Of a stretch of 55,165 bases of DNA, positions 7,430-15,465 are shown piece after piece. The notes beneath the pieces are model-generated. The model worked only from the letters and a program-made list of their open reading frames with translations, had not been told where the DNA came from and did no database searches. The position numbers and the translations under genes are program-made. Within the stretch, counting starts at the first letter, position 1. Each line of letters opens with the position of its first letter. The DNA comes from an uncultured bacterium (GTDB lineage Bacteria; Cyanobacteriota; Vampirovibrionia; Gastranaerophilales; Gastranaerophilaceae), in NCBI GenBank assembly GCA_949294395.1, contig CASFGU010000050.1, positions 1 through 55,165 on the forward strand, in the 5' to 3' direction.

Positions 7430-9661
7430 ATGATGAGTCAAAACAAAAAAGTTTCCATAGCATTCTACTGGCACATGCACCAGCCTGTTTACCAGCTTTC
7501 GCCGGAAGGTGATTATCTTATGCCATGGGTAAGGCTTCACGCGGTTAAGGATTATCTCGATATGGTTACTATTCTGGATAATTTTAAAAACATTAAACTA
7601 AACTTTAATGTTGTACCGGTCTTGCTGGATGCTTTTATTGATTACGGTGAGAAAGGGCTGCACGATTTGCACTCAAGGCTTACCGTAACCCCTGTTGAGG
7701 AACTTAATTCGGATGACAGAGAATTCATTTTAAATAACTTTTTTGACGCGAATTATCAGACAATGATTTTTCCTTACGAGGAATACAACAGACTTTATCA
7801 AAAAAGACAGCAGATGGTGCAGGCAGATATTACTGCCTTTACGGAGCAGGAATACTCTGACCTTATGGCGCTGTTTAACCTTGCGTGGTTTGACCCTGTT
7901 TATAAAAATCAGTATATTGAACTTAAAAAGCTGTTTAAAAAAGGCAGAGGCTACACTTTTGAGGACAGATGCAAAATTATAGAAATCCAGCGCGATATTA
8001 TACGAAAAATTATTCCGGCATACAGAAAGTACGCTGCGGAAGGTAAAATTGAAATTACCACAAGTCCTTATTACCACCCGATACTGCCTATTCTGCTTGA
8101 TATAAAAAGTATAAAAATTTCAAACAGTGAAGGACTTCCTGCGAATTTGAAGATGCCGCTTGATGCGAAAATTCAGACGGTGAGTGCACTCGACAGAGTG
8201 GAAGAATTAATAGGCGTCCGGCCGCGCGGTATATGGCCGTCCGAGCATTGCGTAAGCCCGAAGGAATTGGAGCTGTTTAAAGAGCTCGGGGTTGAATGGA
8301 CAATTTCCGATGACGGAATTCTTGCGGATTCTATTAACTTTGAATTTGTGCGGGATTTTAAAGGGTATCTTGAAGAACCGTATCATCTGTTGAAAACTTA
8401 TGAATATAAAAACGGCTTGAAGATGGTGTTCAGAGATTCTCTTGTGTCGAATTTGATAAGCTTTGAATATCCGAATTACGATTCAGAACTTGCGGCAAAC
8501 GACCTTTACGACCGTATAAAAGTTATGCAGAGCAAACTCTTGACCTCTCCGGATGAAAACCATCTTCTCACAATCGCAATGGACGGCGAAAACTGCTGGG
8601 AAAATTATCCGCAGGACGGGATTACCTTTTTAAAAACGCTTTATAAACTTATTGATGAGGACGATTCTCTTGAAACAGTAATGTTAAGTGATTATATTGA
8701 GAAGGATTCCTCGGTAAAACCTCTCAATAAGCTAGCTTCCGGCTCATGGATTAACAGAAACTTCAAACTATGGATTGACGAGCCGATGAAAAATCTTGCC
8801 TGGAGCTATTTAAAGCAGGTTCGCGACGATTTTTCAAACTTTGTTAAGGAAAATCCTTACAACCCGAATATAGAACTTGCAAGGAGGGAGCTTTTTATCT
8901 GTGAAGGCAGCGACTGGTTCTGGTGGTACGGTGCTCCGAACGATTCCGGCCGCGACAATATTTTTGATTATATATTCCGTGAACACCTGAAAAATATCTA
9001 TATTTATCTTGGTGCTGAGGTGCCTGATTATCTGGATATTCCGTTGCTGTCTGCGGTGAGCAAACCTTCCAGATACCCGAAAGGCGAGATTAATCCTGTT
9101 CTGGACGGGAATGACAGAAGCAATGATTCATGGCTTAATGCAGGTTGTATAGGGATTCCTGACGGGCCTGTGATTAAGGAAAACAAGTTTTTTGATAAAA
9201 TATGTTTCGGCTGCGACAGGGATAATCTTTATTTACGATTTTACATAAGTGAATACGTGCAGAGCAATCCTGAACTTTTGAAAAACACTTACCAGATGTA
9301 TGTGTACACGAGAAGTTCGAACCGTCGGCATTCACTGTCGCCTATGAGATTGATTAACAAAACGGAAAACATTCTCCCTGTATCAAAAGAAAAATTTCAC
9401 AGTGAACTTCAAATTACCGTATCTGACGGGAGGCTGAGGCTTATAAGGCTTATTAAAGCAATTCCTAACAACCTCTGGGCTGTGCAGAATTCCAAAGAAA
9501 TTCTTGCGGTGTATGACAGAGTAATGGATTTACGCGTACCGTTCAGATGTCTTGATATTGAAACCGGAGAGAGCGTGGAATTTATTTTTGTTATTGCCTC
9601 AGGCGGTGTGAGTGATTTGTTTATTCCGAACGAAATGCTTCTGAATATGAAAAGGGAATAA
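7430..9661 (+). CDS. Glycoside hydrolase family 57 (alpha-amylase/glucanotransferase type)
   Basis: 743 residues, cytoplasmic, no signal peptide. GH57 enzymes cut or transfer alpha-glucans, here probably storage glycogen or imported maltodextrin. Visible motifs: WHMHQP at residues 14-19, GIWPSE at 267-272 with E272 the predicted nucleophile, and MDGENCWE at 384-391 with D385 the predicted acid/base. The C-terminal 230 residues look like the beta-rich domain found in the longer COG1449-type members (IPDGP, LYLRFYIS). With a PPi-PFK nearby it fits a sugar-fermenting anaerobe. The double Met start leaves a choice of ATG 7430 or 7433; GAGAG lies upstream. Exact substrate cannot be told from sequence. 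Confidence 0.9.
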   Translation: MMSQNKKVSIAFYWHMHQPVYQLSPEGDYLMPWVRLHAVKDYLDMVTILDNFKNIKLNFNVVPVLLDAFIDYGEKGLHDLHSRLTVTPVEELNSDDREFILNNFFDANYQTMIFPYEEYNRLYQKRQQMVQADITAFTEQEYSDLMALFNLAWFDPVYKNQYIELKKLFKKGRGYTFEDRCKIIEIQRDIIRKIIPAYRKYAAEGKIEITTSPYYHPILPILLDIKSIKISNSEGLPANLKMPLDAKIQTVSALDRVEELIGVRPRGIWPSEHCVSPKELELFKELGVEWTISDDGILADSINFEFVRDFKGYLEEPYHLLKTYEYKNGLKMVFRDSLVSNLISFEYPNYDSELAANDLYDRIKVMQSKLLTSPDENHLLTIAMDGENCWENYPQDGITFLKTLYKLIDEDDSLETVMLSDYIEKDSSVKPLNKLASGSWINRNFKLWIDEPMKNLAWSYLKQVRDDFSNFVKENPYNPNIELARRELFICEGSDWFWWYGAPNDSGRDNIFDYIFREHLKNIYIYLGAEVPDYLDIPLLSAVSKPSRYPKGEINPVLDGNDRSNDSWLNAGCIGIPDGPVIKENKFFDKICFGCDRDNLYLRFYISEYVQSNPELLKNTYQMYVYTRSSNRRHSLSPMRLINKTENILPVSKEKFHSELQITVSDGRLRLIRLIKAIPNNLWAVQNSKEILAVYDRVMDLRVPFRCLDIETGESVEFIFVIASGGVSDLFIPNEMLLNMKRE

Positions 9662-9735
9662 TGAGTGATGTTAAATATTGTAAAAAATTTGTTTCCCTGA
9701 CTAAAGTTTTTTTAATTACGGCCGTTATAGCATGA
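9661..9735 (+). CDS. Possible 24-residue coupled ORF
   Basis: Its ATG overlaps the GH57 stop codon (TAATG), with AAAGGG a few bases upstream. It would encode MSDVKYCKKFVSLTK followed by a short hydrophobic tail. It may be a real coupled small protein or chance; no homologue is recognised. Confidence 0.25.
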   Translation: MSDVKYCKKFVSLTKVFLITAVIA

Positions 9736-9757
9736 GGAAATAAGGGAAATAAAATTG

Positions 9758-9940
9758 GTGGATTTTAGCAGCGACATATCATCAAATAAGGGGTTACCAC
9801 AGCTGGACAAGGATTACTGGCAGCGGCAGAAGCCTGTTGAAAAACAGCAGGAAAACCTATTTGACAACCTTATTAAAACCAATTTTGATGTAGAAAGCCT
9901 TAAAAAGGTTTCCGTATTTGCGCCGGATTTAAAGGAGTAG
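9758..9940 (+). CDS. Small hypothetical protein
   Basis: About 60 residues, polar and helical (DKDYWQRQKPVEKQQENL, then SLKKVSVFAPDLKE). No signal, helix bundle or cysteine motif. There is no ATG: reading can begin at TTG 9755 or GTG 9758, both after AAGGGAAAT; GTG seems a little better. It lies 97 bases behind the GH57 gene and is convergent with the gene at 9944. Composition is protein-like, but I recognise no family. Confidence 0.5.
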   Translation: MDFSSDISSNKGLPQLDKDYWQRQKPVEKQQENLFDNLIKTNFDVESLKKVSVFAPDLKE

Positions 9941-9943
9941 ATG

Positions 9944-10657
9944 TTATTTTTTGCGGAAGGCTGAGGCTATAAATGTCAGTACCCCTGCGCCTGCAGCAGT
10001 TGCGAGTCCGTAAATTACGCCGGTTTTAATTCTTGTATTGCGTGCGGCTTTTTTGACAAAATCTATTGTTTCCTGTGCAAGATTTTCGCCTGATTGCTTG
10101 TATTTTTTTGCTGATTTGTCGTAAACTTCTTCAAAGTAGTCCTTTGCAAGTTCCTCGTAATCAAGCTGCGGGCGATTGTTAATTTTGCCGGCAAGTTCAT
10201 TTTTTACGGCTTCTTTTATTTCCTGTGTAGTTTTACCTGCGGTAAAGTTGTTTACCGCATCTTCAAGGGTTCCGTTTTCCTGCGGGAATATGCCTATTTC
10301 ATCCGAGTGGATTGTCAGAAAGTAGTCTAGTTCTTCTTTTGCAAAAGCCGTCTTTTTTGCGGCTGCTTCTGCGGGATTTAGACCTTCTGCGCTGGCTTTT
10401 GCCGTTTCAAAAGCTGTAAGTGTTTCATCCGGAAGCTCATCAAGCGCCTCCAGAATTTCACCGGTTCTGATTATATGTTTGTTGTCCTCGTTTTTGATGG
10501 AATAGCCGATTTCTTTTATAAAACTGTCAGACGGTTCGCCGTTTTTTATGACCGGTTTAAAATAACCTGCGGCGCCTCCGGCAAGGAAACCTGCAGCAAT
10601 TGATGTGCGGACAAGTTTTCCCTGTGAATTTGTATTTTCTACACGATTTACCGGCAT
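9944..10657 (-). CDS. Hypothetical protein with terminal membrane segments
   Basis: 237 residues. A short Ala/Gly-rich hydrophobic segment lies near the N-terminus (SIAAGFLAGGAAGYF, 19-33) and a second near the C-terminus (VIYGLATAAGAGVLTFIA, 213-230). Between them is a long, acidic, helical region (ELPDETLTAFETAKASAEG, DYEELAKDYFEEVYDKSAKK). This hairpin layout suggests a protein anchored at both ends with a soluble middle. The ATG has AAGGAG seven bases upstream. It is monocistronic. The MPVNRVENTNS start resembles other lineage proteins, but no family is recognised. Confidence 0.7.
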   Translation of the reverse strand: MPVNRVENTNSQGKLVRTSIAAGFLAGGAAGYFKPVIKNGEPSDSFIKEIGYSIKNEDNKHIIRTGEILEALDELPDETLTAFETAKASAEGLNPAEAAAKKTAFAKEELDYFLTIHSDEIGIFPQENGTLEDAVNNFTAGKTTQEIKEAVKNELAGKINNRPQLDYEELAKDYFEEVYDKSAKKYKQSGENLAQETIDFVKKAARNTRIKTGVIYGLATAAGAGVLTFIASAFRKK

Positions 10658-10785
10658 ATAAACTCCTTATGTTTGTAAAACAGCATATCTGAACCAGTTG
10701 ATTGTTCAGCCATTATATGTAAAAACCGTGATAAAATAAAATTGCCCGGTCGGCCGGCAAAAGTAATAAAAATTAATTTATTGAT

Positions 10786-10820
10786 AAAAAGCCCTCTGTA
10801 ATTTTAATACAGGGGGCTTT
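10786..10820 (-). terminator. Rho-independent terminator of the TM2 gene
   Basis: A 13-bp stem (AAAGCCCTCTGTA with TACAGGGGGCTTT, one wobble) followed by a T run on the minus strand, 21 bases after the stop codon at 10841. Confidence 0.8.
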
Positions 10821-10840
10821 CAGGTAAAGATTACGCTTAA

Positions 10841-11143
10841 TTATTTCATCATAGTTGCGTAGCAAATGATGATTATTAGGGCTAGTACAATTAAAACTCC
10901 ATAACCAATATTCTGGTTATAGCCGGTAAGCTCCTGACCGTCCGCATCTTTATATTTGTTAAATATAATGGAAATCAGGTCGATTAAATACCAGATACCG
11001 CAGCCGCCGGCTGTGAGCAGCTGTAAGATTCCAAGACCGATATAACCGGTATAAAATCTGTGAACACCTAAGCCGCCCAGTAAAAAACAAAGCAGCAATG
11101 TTACCGGAAAGCTGCGCTGTGCAGCAGGTTGTGAATTTGTCAT
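10841..11143 (-). CDS. TM2-domain membrane protein
   Basis: 100 residues. The TM2 fold is plain: helix FPVTLLLCFLLGGLG, the signature GVHRFYTGYIGLG, a second helix LQLLTAGGCGIWYLIDLISI, and an added third helix at the C-terminus (YGVLIVLALIIIICYA). Bacterial TM2 proteins are widespread and mostly uncharacterised. AGGAGG-like sequence precedes the ATG. It sits upstream of the terminator at 10786 and downstream of the dut/DUF2752 pair, separated by 61 bases. Confidence 0.88.
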   Translation of the reverse strand: MTNSQPAAQRSFPVTLLLCFLLGGLGVHRFYTGYIGLGILQLLTAGGCGIWYLIDLISIIFNKYKDADGQELTGYNQNIGYGVLIVLALIIIICYATMMK

Positions 11144-11204
11144 ACTTCTTATTCCTCCTATTAAAATTTACATTAAAATCTTAACAGGGGGGGCTGTCAT
11201 CCTC

Positions 11205-11516
11205 TCAATGATTGAGATTTGAGGATTTGCGGAATAATAAGCCGAGCCACACAAAAATCATCAGCGGTGCAACGATAACAATTTTCGGGTTGTAGCGGTA
11301 CGCCTCCATAAACTGCCCGCTGAAAAGTGCATTAAAAGCTCTTGTAATTCCGCACCCCGGACAGTCATGGCCCGTTAGAATTTTCCAGATACAAATTGAT
11401 TTCATATCAAGGTATATAAGAAATTTTACGGCAATAAGGAGGCCTACCGGCAGCAAAAGTATGAAAATTCGTTTAATAAGATGTTTATTTCCCTGTAGAG
11501 CCAAAACCGCCGGCAC
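11205..11516 (-). CDS. DUF2752 family membrane protein
   Basis: 103 residues with two membrane helices (RIFILLLPVGLLIAVKFLIY and IVIVAPLMIFVWLGLLF). Between them lies the DUF2752 signature: CPGCGITRAF followed by a helix and AYRYNP. The CPGCG pair of cysteines is invariant in the family; function is unknown. The GTG at 11516 overlaps the 3' end of dut by 32 bases, so translation is probably coupled; no independent ribosome site is obvious. Confidence 0.82.
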   Translation of the reverse strand: MPAVLALQGNKHLIKRIFILLLPVGLLIAVKFLIYLDMKSICIWKILTGHDCPGCGITRAFNALFSGQFMEAYRYNPKIVIVAPLMIFVWLGLLFRKSSNLNH

Positions 11517-11922
11517 CTCTAATTGTTTCAGTGAGTTCGGTTACAACTTCTATTTCAGCCTGTTCTACTCTTGTGATAATCATTTGTGCAATCCGCTCAT
11601 CCGGCTGGATTGTGTAGGTTTCATTGGAAAGGTTCACAACAGGAATACAGACTTCTCCGCGGTAATCCTCATCGATTGTACCGACACAGTTGATTAATGT
11701 AATCCCGTGCTTAATCGAAAGCCCCGAGCGCGGTCTTATTTGAGCTTCATAGCCGTGTTCAAGTTCTATTTTTATACCTGTCGGAATTAGCGCCCTCTCT
11801 AATGGTTTTAATGTAACAGGCTCAGTAATTGCCGCGCACAAATCCATTCCTGCTGCGCCTTCAGTTTTGTATTCCGGCACAAACCTGTTGTGCGTCAATC
11901 GTTCTATTTTTAGTATCGTCAT
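11485..11922 (-). CDS. dut: Deoxyuridine 5'-triphosphate nucleotidohydrolase
   Basis: Hydrolyses dUTP to dUMP and PPi, keeping uracil out of DNA and feeding thymidylate synthesis; a homotrimer in the cytoplasm. All five motifs are present: AAGMDL (24-29), RPRSGLSIKHG (63-73), TIDEDYRGE with the catalytic Asp, ERIAQMII, and the glycine-rich GAGGFGSTG tail that closes over the active site. Length of 145 is normal. It overlaps a DUF2752 gene at its 3' end. Confidence 0.95.
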   Translation of the reverse strand: MTILKIERLTHNRFVPEYKTEGAAGMDLCAAITEPVTLKPLERALIPTGIKIELEHGYEAQIRPRSGLSIKHGITLINCVGTIDEDYRGEVCIPVVNLSNETYTIQPDERIAQMIITRVEQAEIEVVTELTETIRGAGGFGSTGK

Positions 11923-12108
11923 GTTATAAAATCTCCCTTGCCCACTGTCCTGATTTGCTCTACACCCGGAAAGTTTCGCCTTTTTTATTTTTCTTTCTTA
12001 AATTCTATACTATATCCGGCTGTAACGGCAATAATTTTAAATTCGTTTACACTTAATAAAGTAATTTGACAGCTACAGTTTGTCATTCTGAACTTGTTTC
12101 AGAATCTC

Positions 12109-12189
12109 ATTCATGAACAGTTGTATTTATTTTCTCAACACGCTCCCGCCCTGCTCCCGTTTCGAAAACAAATACAACTCTTCATGAAT
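12109..12189. repeat. Palindromic element, family B, copy 1
   Basis: An 81-bp element with terminal inverted repeats of about 26 bp (two mismatches) around a GC-rich core (CAACACGCTCCCGCCCTGC). The core matches, in opposite orientation, the element at 52089-52170. A short GTCATTCTGAACTTG-type palindrome (about 12082-12107) abuts it. Confidence 0.7.
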
Positions 12190-12210
12190 AAATACAATGT
12201 TCTAGTATAT

Positions 12211-12429
12211 TCATTCTTCTATAAATTCTATTTTGTACCCTAAAATTTTTGCGATAATTTCAACTTCCGTAAATGAAATTGTATCTCTTTTTATTTTACC
12301 ATAAATTTTATGACGGCTGTATGGTTTTCCTGTTGCCTCAGACATTCTGCCGGCTAAATCCTGCATTGACATTTGCCTGAGCGCCATCAAAATTTTCAAT
12401 TTTGTTTTTATGTCGGTGTTTATTTCCAT
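12211..12429 (-). CDS. Small HTH regulator, probably leaderless
   Basis: I start it at the ATG whose product begins MEINTDIKTKLKIL (72 residues); a longer reading adds a hydrophobic, unlikely N-terminus. The helix-turn-helix region is LMALRQMSMQDLAGRMSEA, with a basic linker (YSRHKIYGKIKR) and a C-terminal helix pair (FTEVEIIAKILGYKIEFI). On the minus strand TATAAT (plus 12436-12441) lies only six bases before the ATG, with TTTACA (12458-12463) 16 bases further up, so the mRNA is probably leaderless. A near-perfect palindrome around ACACGAGTGT sits between the boxes, suggesting autorepression. It is divergent from the regulator at 12535. Confidence 0.7.
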   Translation of the reverse strand: MEINTDIKTKLKILMALRQMSMQDLAGRMSEATGKPYSRHKIYGKIKRDTISFTEVEIIAKILGYKIEFIEE

Positions 12430-12435
12430 GTAAAA

Positions 12436-12493
12436 ATTATACTTTATTTGACACGAGTGTAAAAATAATATAAAATATGCGTTATATATAACG
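12436..12493. promoter_or_regulatory. Divergent control region with two palindromes
   Basis: Contains the minus-strand promoter TTTACA-16-TATAAT, an inverted repeat centred on ACAC-GA-GTGT (12451-12460) between its two boxes, and a perfect 14-bp palindrome CGTTATATATAACG at 12480-12493. Two small HTH proteins are read outwards from here. Confidence 0.55.
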
Positions 12494-12534
12494 TATAAGT
12501 GTTTTCCATGACGCAACTTGTAAAGGGTAATACA

Positions 12535-12759
12535 ATGTACAACTATAAAGAAAAAATAAAAAAGACCGGTACTAACTTACGCAGGCTCAGGCTCAAACGC
12601 GGGTTGTCCGTTGAACAGCTTGCCAGTCTGATAAATTCAGAGCCTGAACTTGTTTTGCAATTAGAAAACGGTCAGGCGGAAGAAATTTCTTTCAAACAGC
12701 TTGACCGTCTATATTATATTTTCAATTTAACTTCATTAAACGAGTTGATAATTTTTTAA
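12535..12759 (+). CDS. XRE-type HTH protein
   Basis: 74 residues from the ATG preceded by AAAGGG (MYNYKEKIKKTG). The Cro/CI fold is visible: NLRRLRLKRGLSVEQLASL, then a recognition helix NSEPELVLQLENGQ and two closing helices. It lacks the usual Ser/Thr of the recognition helix and may have modified specificity. It is divergent from another small HTH gene and overlaps the end of alaS by 24 bases on the opposite strand. Target unknown. Confidence 0.75.
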   Translation: MYNYKEKIKKTGTNLRRLRLKRGLSVEQLASLINSEPELVLQLENGQAEEISFKQLDRLYYIFNLTSLNELIIF

Positions 12760-15390
12760 ATCGTCTTCGACTTTTGCAAGGATTTCGTCGAGTTTTGAGG
12801 CGTCTTTGATGCCGCCCTGCGCAAAGTTTGGGCGCCCGCCGCCGTTGGCGCCTGTAAAGCGTGCAATTTCGCCGACGATTTTACCGGCATTTACACCTTT
12901 CTTCACAAAACTGTCGGAAACTTTTACGGCAACCGTTCTTGCTGATGCCAGAACGATGATGCTTTCGCCGAGTTTCTGGGAGGCAAATTCAATACCTGTT
13001 TTAAGAGCGTTGCCGTCTACATCCTCAACTTTTGTGATAAAGAGTTTGCCGCCTTCAATTTCTTGCGCTTTTGATAGGAAGCTTGCAAATTTTGCGCGCG
13101 CGTTTTCTTCTTTTACGTGAGTAAGTTCTTTCTGGAGCTCTTTATTTTCTTCCTGAAGCTTTTCGACTCGTTCAACTACGCCGTCAAAGTGTGTTTTGAA
13201 CATAAGAGAAAGCTTATCCATTTCTCTGACTTTTGCATTCATAAATTCAAACGCGGCTTTTGAAACGACAAGTTCAATACGTCTTGTGCCTGCGGCGATT
13301 GCGCCTTCCGTTACAATTTTCACAAGTCTTAGGTCGCGTGTGTTTCTTGCATGAGTCCCTGCACAAAACTCTTTTGAAATGCAGGTTTCGTTGCCGATTG
13401 AAACAACCCTTACGATGTCGTCGTATTTTTCTCCAAAGAGTGCTGTTGCACCTGTAAGTTTTGCCTGTTCAATATCCATAATATCTGTATGAACATTCAA
13501 ACCCTTAGCAACCCAGTTGTTCATAATTTCTTCAACTTTGAAAATTTCATCCACAGTCATTGCACGTGAGAAGGTGAAGTCAAAGCGCATTCTGTCAGGT
13601 TCAACCTGCGAACCTGCCTGATGAACTTCTTCACCGAGAACTTTTCTCAGGGCTGATTGCAAAAGGTGTGCTGATGTGTGGTGAAGTCTGATTTCTTCGC
13701 GGCGCGGAACATCTATTTTAGCTTTGACTATTTCGCCGATTGTGATTTCACCGTTGATAACTTTTGAACGATGTACGAAAAGTTTATTAACTTTGAAAGT
13801 TGTGAGGACTTCTGCTTTCAGGTTATCGTTTTCAATATATCCGCTGTCGCCTGTCTGGCCGCCGCATTCAGCGTAGAAAGGTGTTTTATTTAAGACAATA
13901 TCCACGTACCCGTCGCCTTCGATTGTGGCGAGAATTTTTGCATCGCATTCGTTTTCTTCGTAGCCGACAAATTCTGTTGAGCCGACTTCATCTTCAAGTT
14001 TTGCGTATTTCATATCACCGGTGACGCTAATTTTTGCAGTTGCGGCTTTTGCGCGGTCTTTCTGTTCCTGCATTGCGGTTTTGTAGCCTTCTTCATCAAC
14101 GTTCAAGCCGTTTTCCGCTGCGATTTCTTTTGTAAGTTCAAGCGGGAAACCATAAGTGTCATAGAGTTTAAATGCACTTTCGCCGTCAATATCTTTTTTC
14201 TCTGTGATAAATTCGTCGAGAAGTTTGTAGCCTCTGTCGAGGGTTTTGGCAAATCTTTCTTCTTCTTTTTTGATTGTATCAATAATTTTTTGTCTGTTTT
14301 TGATTAAATCAGGATAAGCTTCGCCGTAATTTTCAATAACAACGTCAACGAGTTTATAGAGGAACGGCAAGTCCATACCGAGGATTTTCCCGTGGCGGAG
14401 TGCACGGCGTAAAATCATTCTCAACACATAGCTTCTGCCTTCGTTACCCGGAATTACCCCGTCTGAAATGAGGAAGGTAACGCATCTTGCGTGGTCTGTG
14501 ATAATTCTCAGCGAAACATCAGTTTTTTCGCTGCCTTCCCTCGCCCCTTGCGGGAGAGGGTTAGGGTGAGGGGTTTTTGAATACAAAACGCCGCTCATCT
14601 CTGAAACTTTGTCCAGAATAGGTTTTAAAAGGTCAGTTTCAAAGGTAGAGGCAACTCCCTGACATACCATGGTGATACGTTCAAGTCCCATACCGGTATC
14701 AACGTTTTTGCTGTCGAGCGGTGACTGGTTGCCTTCTTCATCCTGATAAAGTTCTGTGAATACAAGGTTCCAAATCTCGACCCATCTGTCGCATTCGCAA
14801 GTATCTATACCGCATCCGCGGGGGTCGTCGCATTTATATTCTTCCCCGAGGTCGTAGTGGATTTCGGAGCACGGCCCGCAGGAGCCTGATGCCCCCGGAG
14901 GTCCCCAGAAGTTATCTTTCTTACCTTTTCTTTTAATTCTTTCAGCCGGAACGCCAACGCTTCTCCAGATTTCGTAAGCTTCGTCGTCTGTTTCAAAAAT
15001 CGTAATCCACAGGCGGTCTTTGTCGAGTTTCAGAACTTCCGTTACAAATTCCCACGCCCACGGAATAATTTCTTTTTTATAATAATCACCGAAAGAGAAA
15101 TTGCCTAACATTTCAAAGAAAGTATGATGGCGCGGTGTTCTTCCGACGTTTTCAATATCGGAATCTTTTCCGCCGGCTCTTGCGCATTTCTGGCATGAAG
15201 TTGCACGCGCCGGATCGTAAGGACATTTCTGTATCCCTAAAAATATCGGCAAAAACTGCAGCATTCCCGCTGTTGTCAAAAGCACCGTAGGGTTGTCAGG
15301 CACAAGGCTTGAACTTTCAACAACTGTATGCTGGTGTTTATCTTTAAAATAGTCTAAATACAACTTTCTTATTTCATTTCCGGTTAGCAT
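12736..15390 (-). CDS. alaS: Alanyl-tRNA synthetase (with in-frame repeat insertion)
   Basis: Charges tRNA-Ala. 884 residues with class II catalytic domain (RHHTFFEMLGNFSFGDY near 87-103, GMGLER motif 3), tRNA-recognition region, editing domain (HHTSAHLLQ and CAGTHARNT, both zinc-type editing motifs) and C-terminal glycine-rich domain (GANGGGRPNFAQGG). Odd: residues 273-288 (PHPNPLPQGAREGS region) come from a palindromic repeat inserted in frame between the motif 3 helix and the SLRIITDHAR helix; other AlaRS go directly across this loop. The reading frame stays open, so the enzyme should work. It is monocistronic. Confidence 0.97.
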   Translation of the reverse strand: MLTGNEIRKLYLDYFKDKHQHTVVESSSLVPDNPTVLLTTAGMLQFLPIFLGIQKCPYDPARATSCQKCARAGGKDSDIENVGRTPRHHTFFEMLGNFSFGDYYKKEIIPWAWEFVTEVLKLDKDRLWITIFETDDEAYEIWRSVGVPAERIKRKGKKDNFWGPPGASGSCGPCSEIHYDLGEEYKCDDPRGCGIDTCECDRWVEIWNLVFTELYQDEEGNQSPLDSKNVDTGMGLERITMVCQGVASTFETDLLKPILDKVSEMSGVLYSKTPHPNPLPQGAREGSEKTDVSLRIITDHARCVTFLISDGVIPGNEGRSYVLRMILRRALRHGKILGMDLPFLYKLVDVVIENYGEAYPDLIKNRQKIIDTIKKEEERFAKTLDRGYKLLDEFITEKKDIDGESAFKLYDTYGFPLELTKEIAAENGLNVDEEGYKTAMQEQKDRAKAATAKISVTGDMKYAKLEDEVGSTEFVGYEENECDAKILATIEGDGYVDIVLNKTPFYAECGGQTGDSGYIENDNLKAEVLTTFKVNKLFVHRSKVINGEITIGEIVKAKIDVPRREEIRLHHTSAHLLQSALRKVLGEEVHQAGSQVEPDRMRFDFTFSRAMTVDEIFKVEEIMNNWVAKGLNVHTDIMDIEQAKLTGATALFGEKYDDIVRVVSIGNETCISKEFCAGTHARNTRDLRLVKIVTEGAIAAGTRRIELVVSKAAFEFMNAKVREMDKLSLMFKTHFDGVVERVEKLQEENKELQKELTHVKEENARAKFASFLSKAQEIEGGKLFITKVEDVDGNALKTGIEFASQKLGESIIVLASARTVAVKVSDSFVKKGVNAGKIVGEIARFTGANGGGRPNFAQGGIKDASKLDEILAKVEDDLKNYQLV
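14527..14574. repeat. REP-like palindromic repeat inserted inside alaS
   Basis: The core 14538-14573 contains CCCTCGCCCCTTGCGGGAG and AGGGTTAGGGTGAGGGG. This sequence type is found dispersed in many unrelated bacterial genomes, and its translation PHPNPLPQG is a familiar sign of it inside genes. It is far more GC-rich than the surrounding alaS and adds 16 codons without shifting the frame. Confidence 0.8.
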
Positions 15391-15465
15391 AATTTTTAAT
15401 TCCTCTTTCGTTTAATATATCTGATAAGATTTTATATTAAACAAAGACTTTATGCAAAGGAAATT

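Noticed and set aside
11187-11193. G7 run as another contingency tract
   Set aside because: It is short, lies between genes and changes no reading frame.
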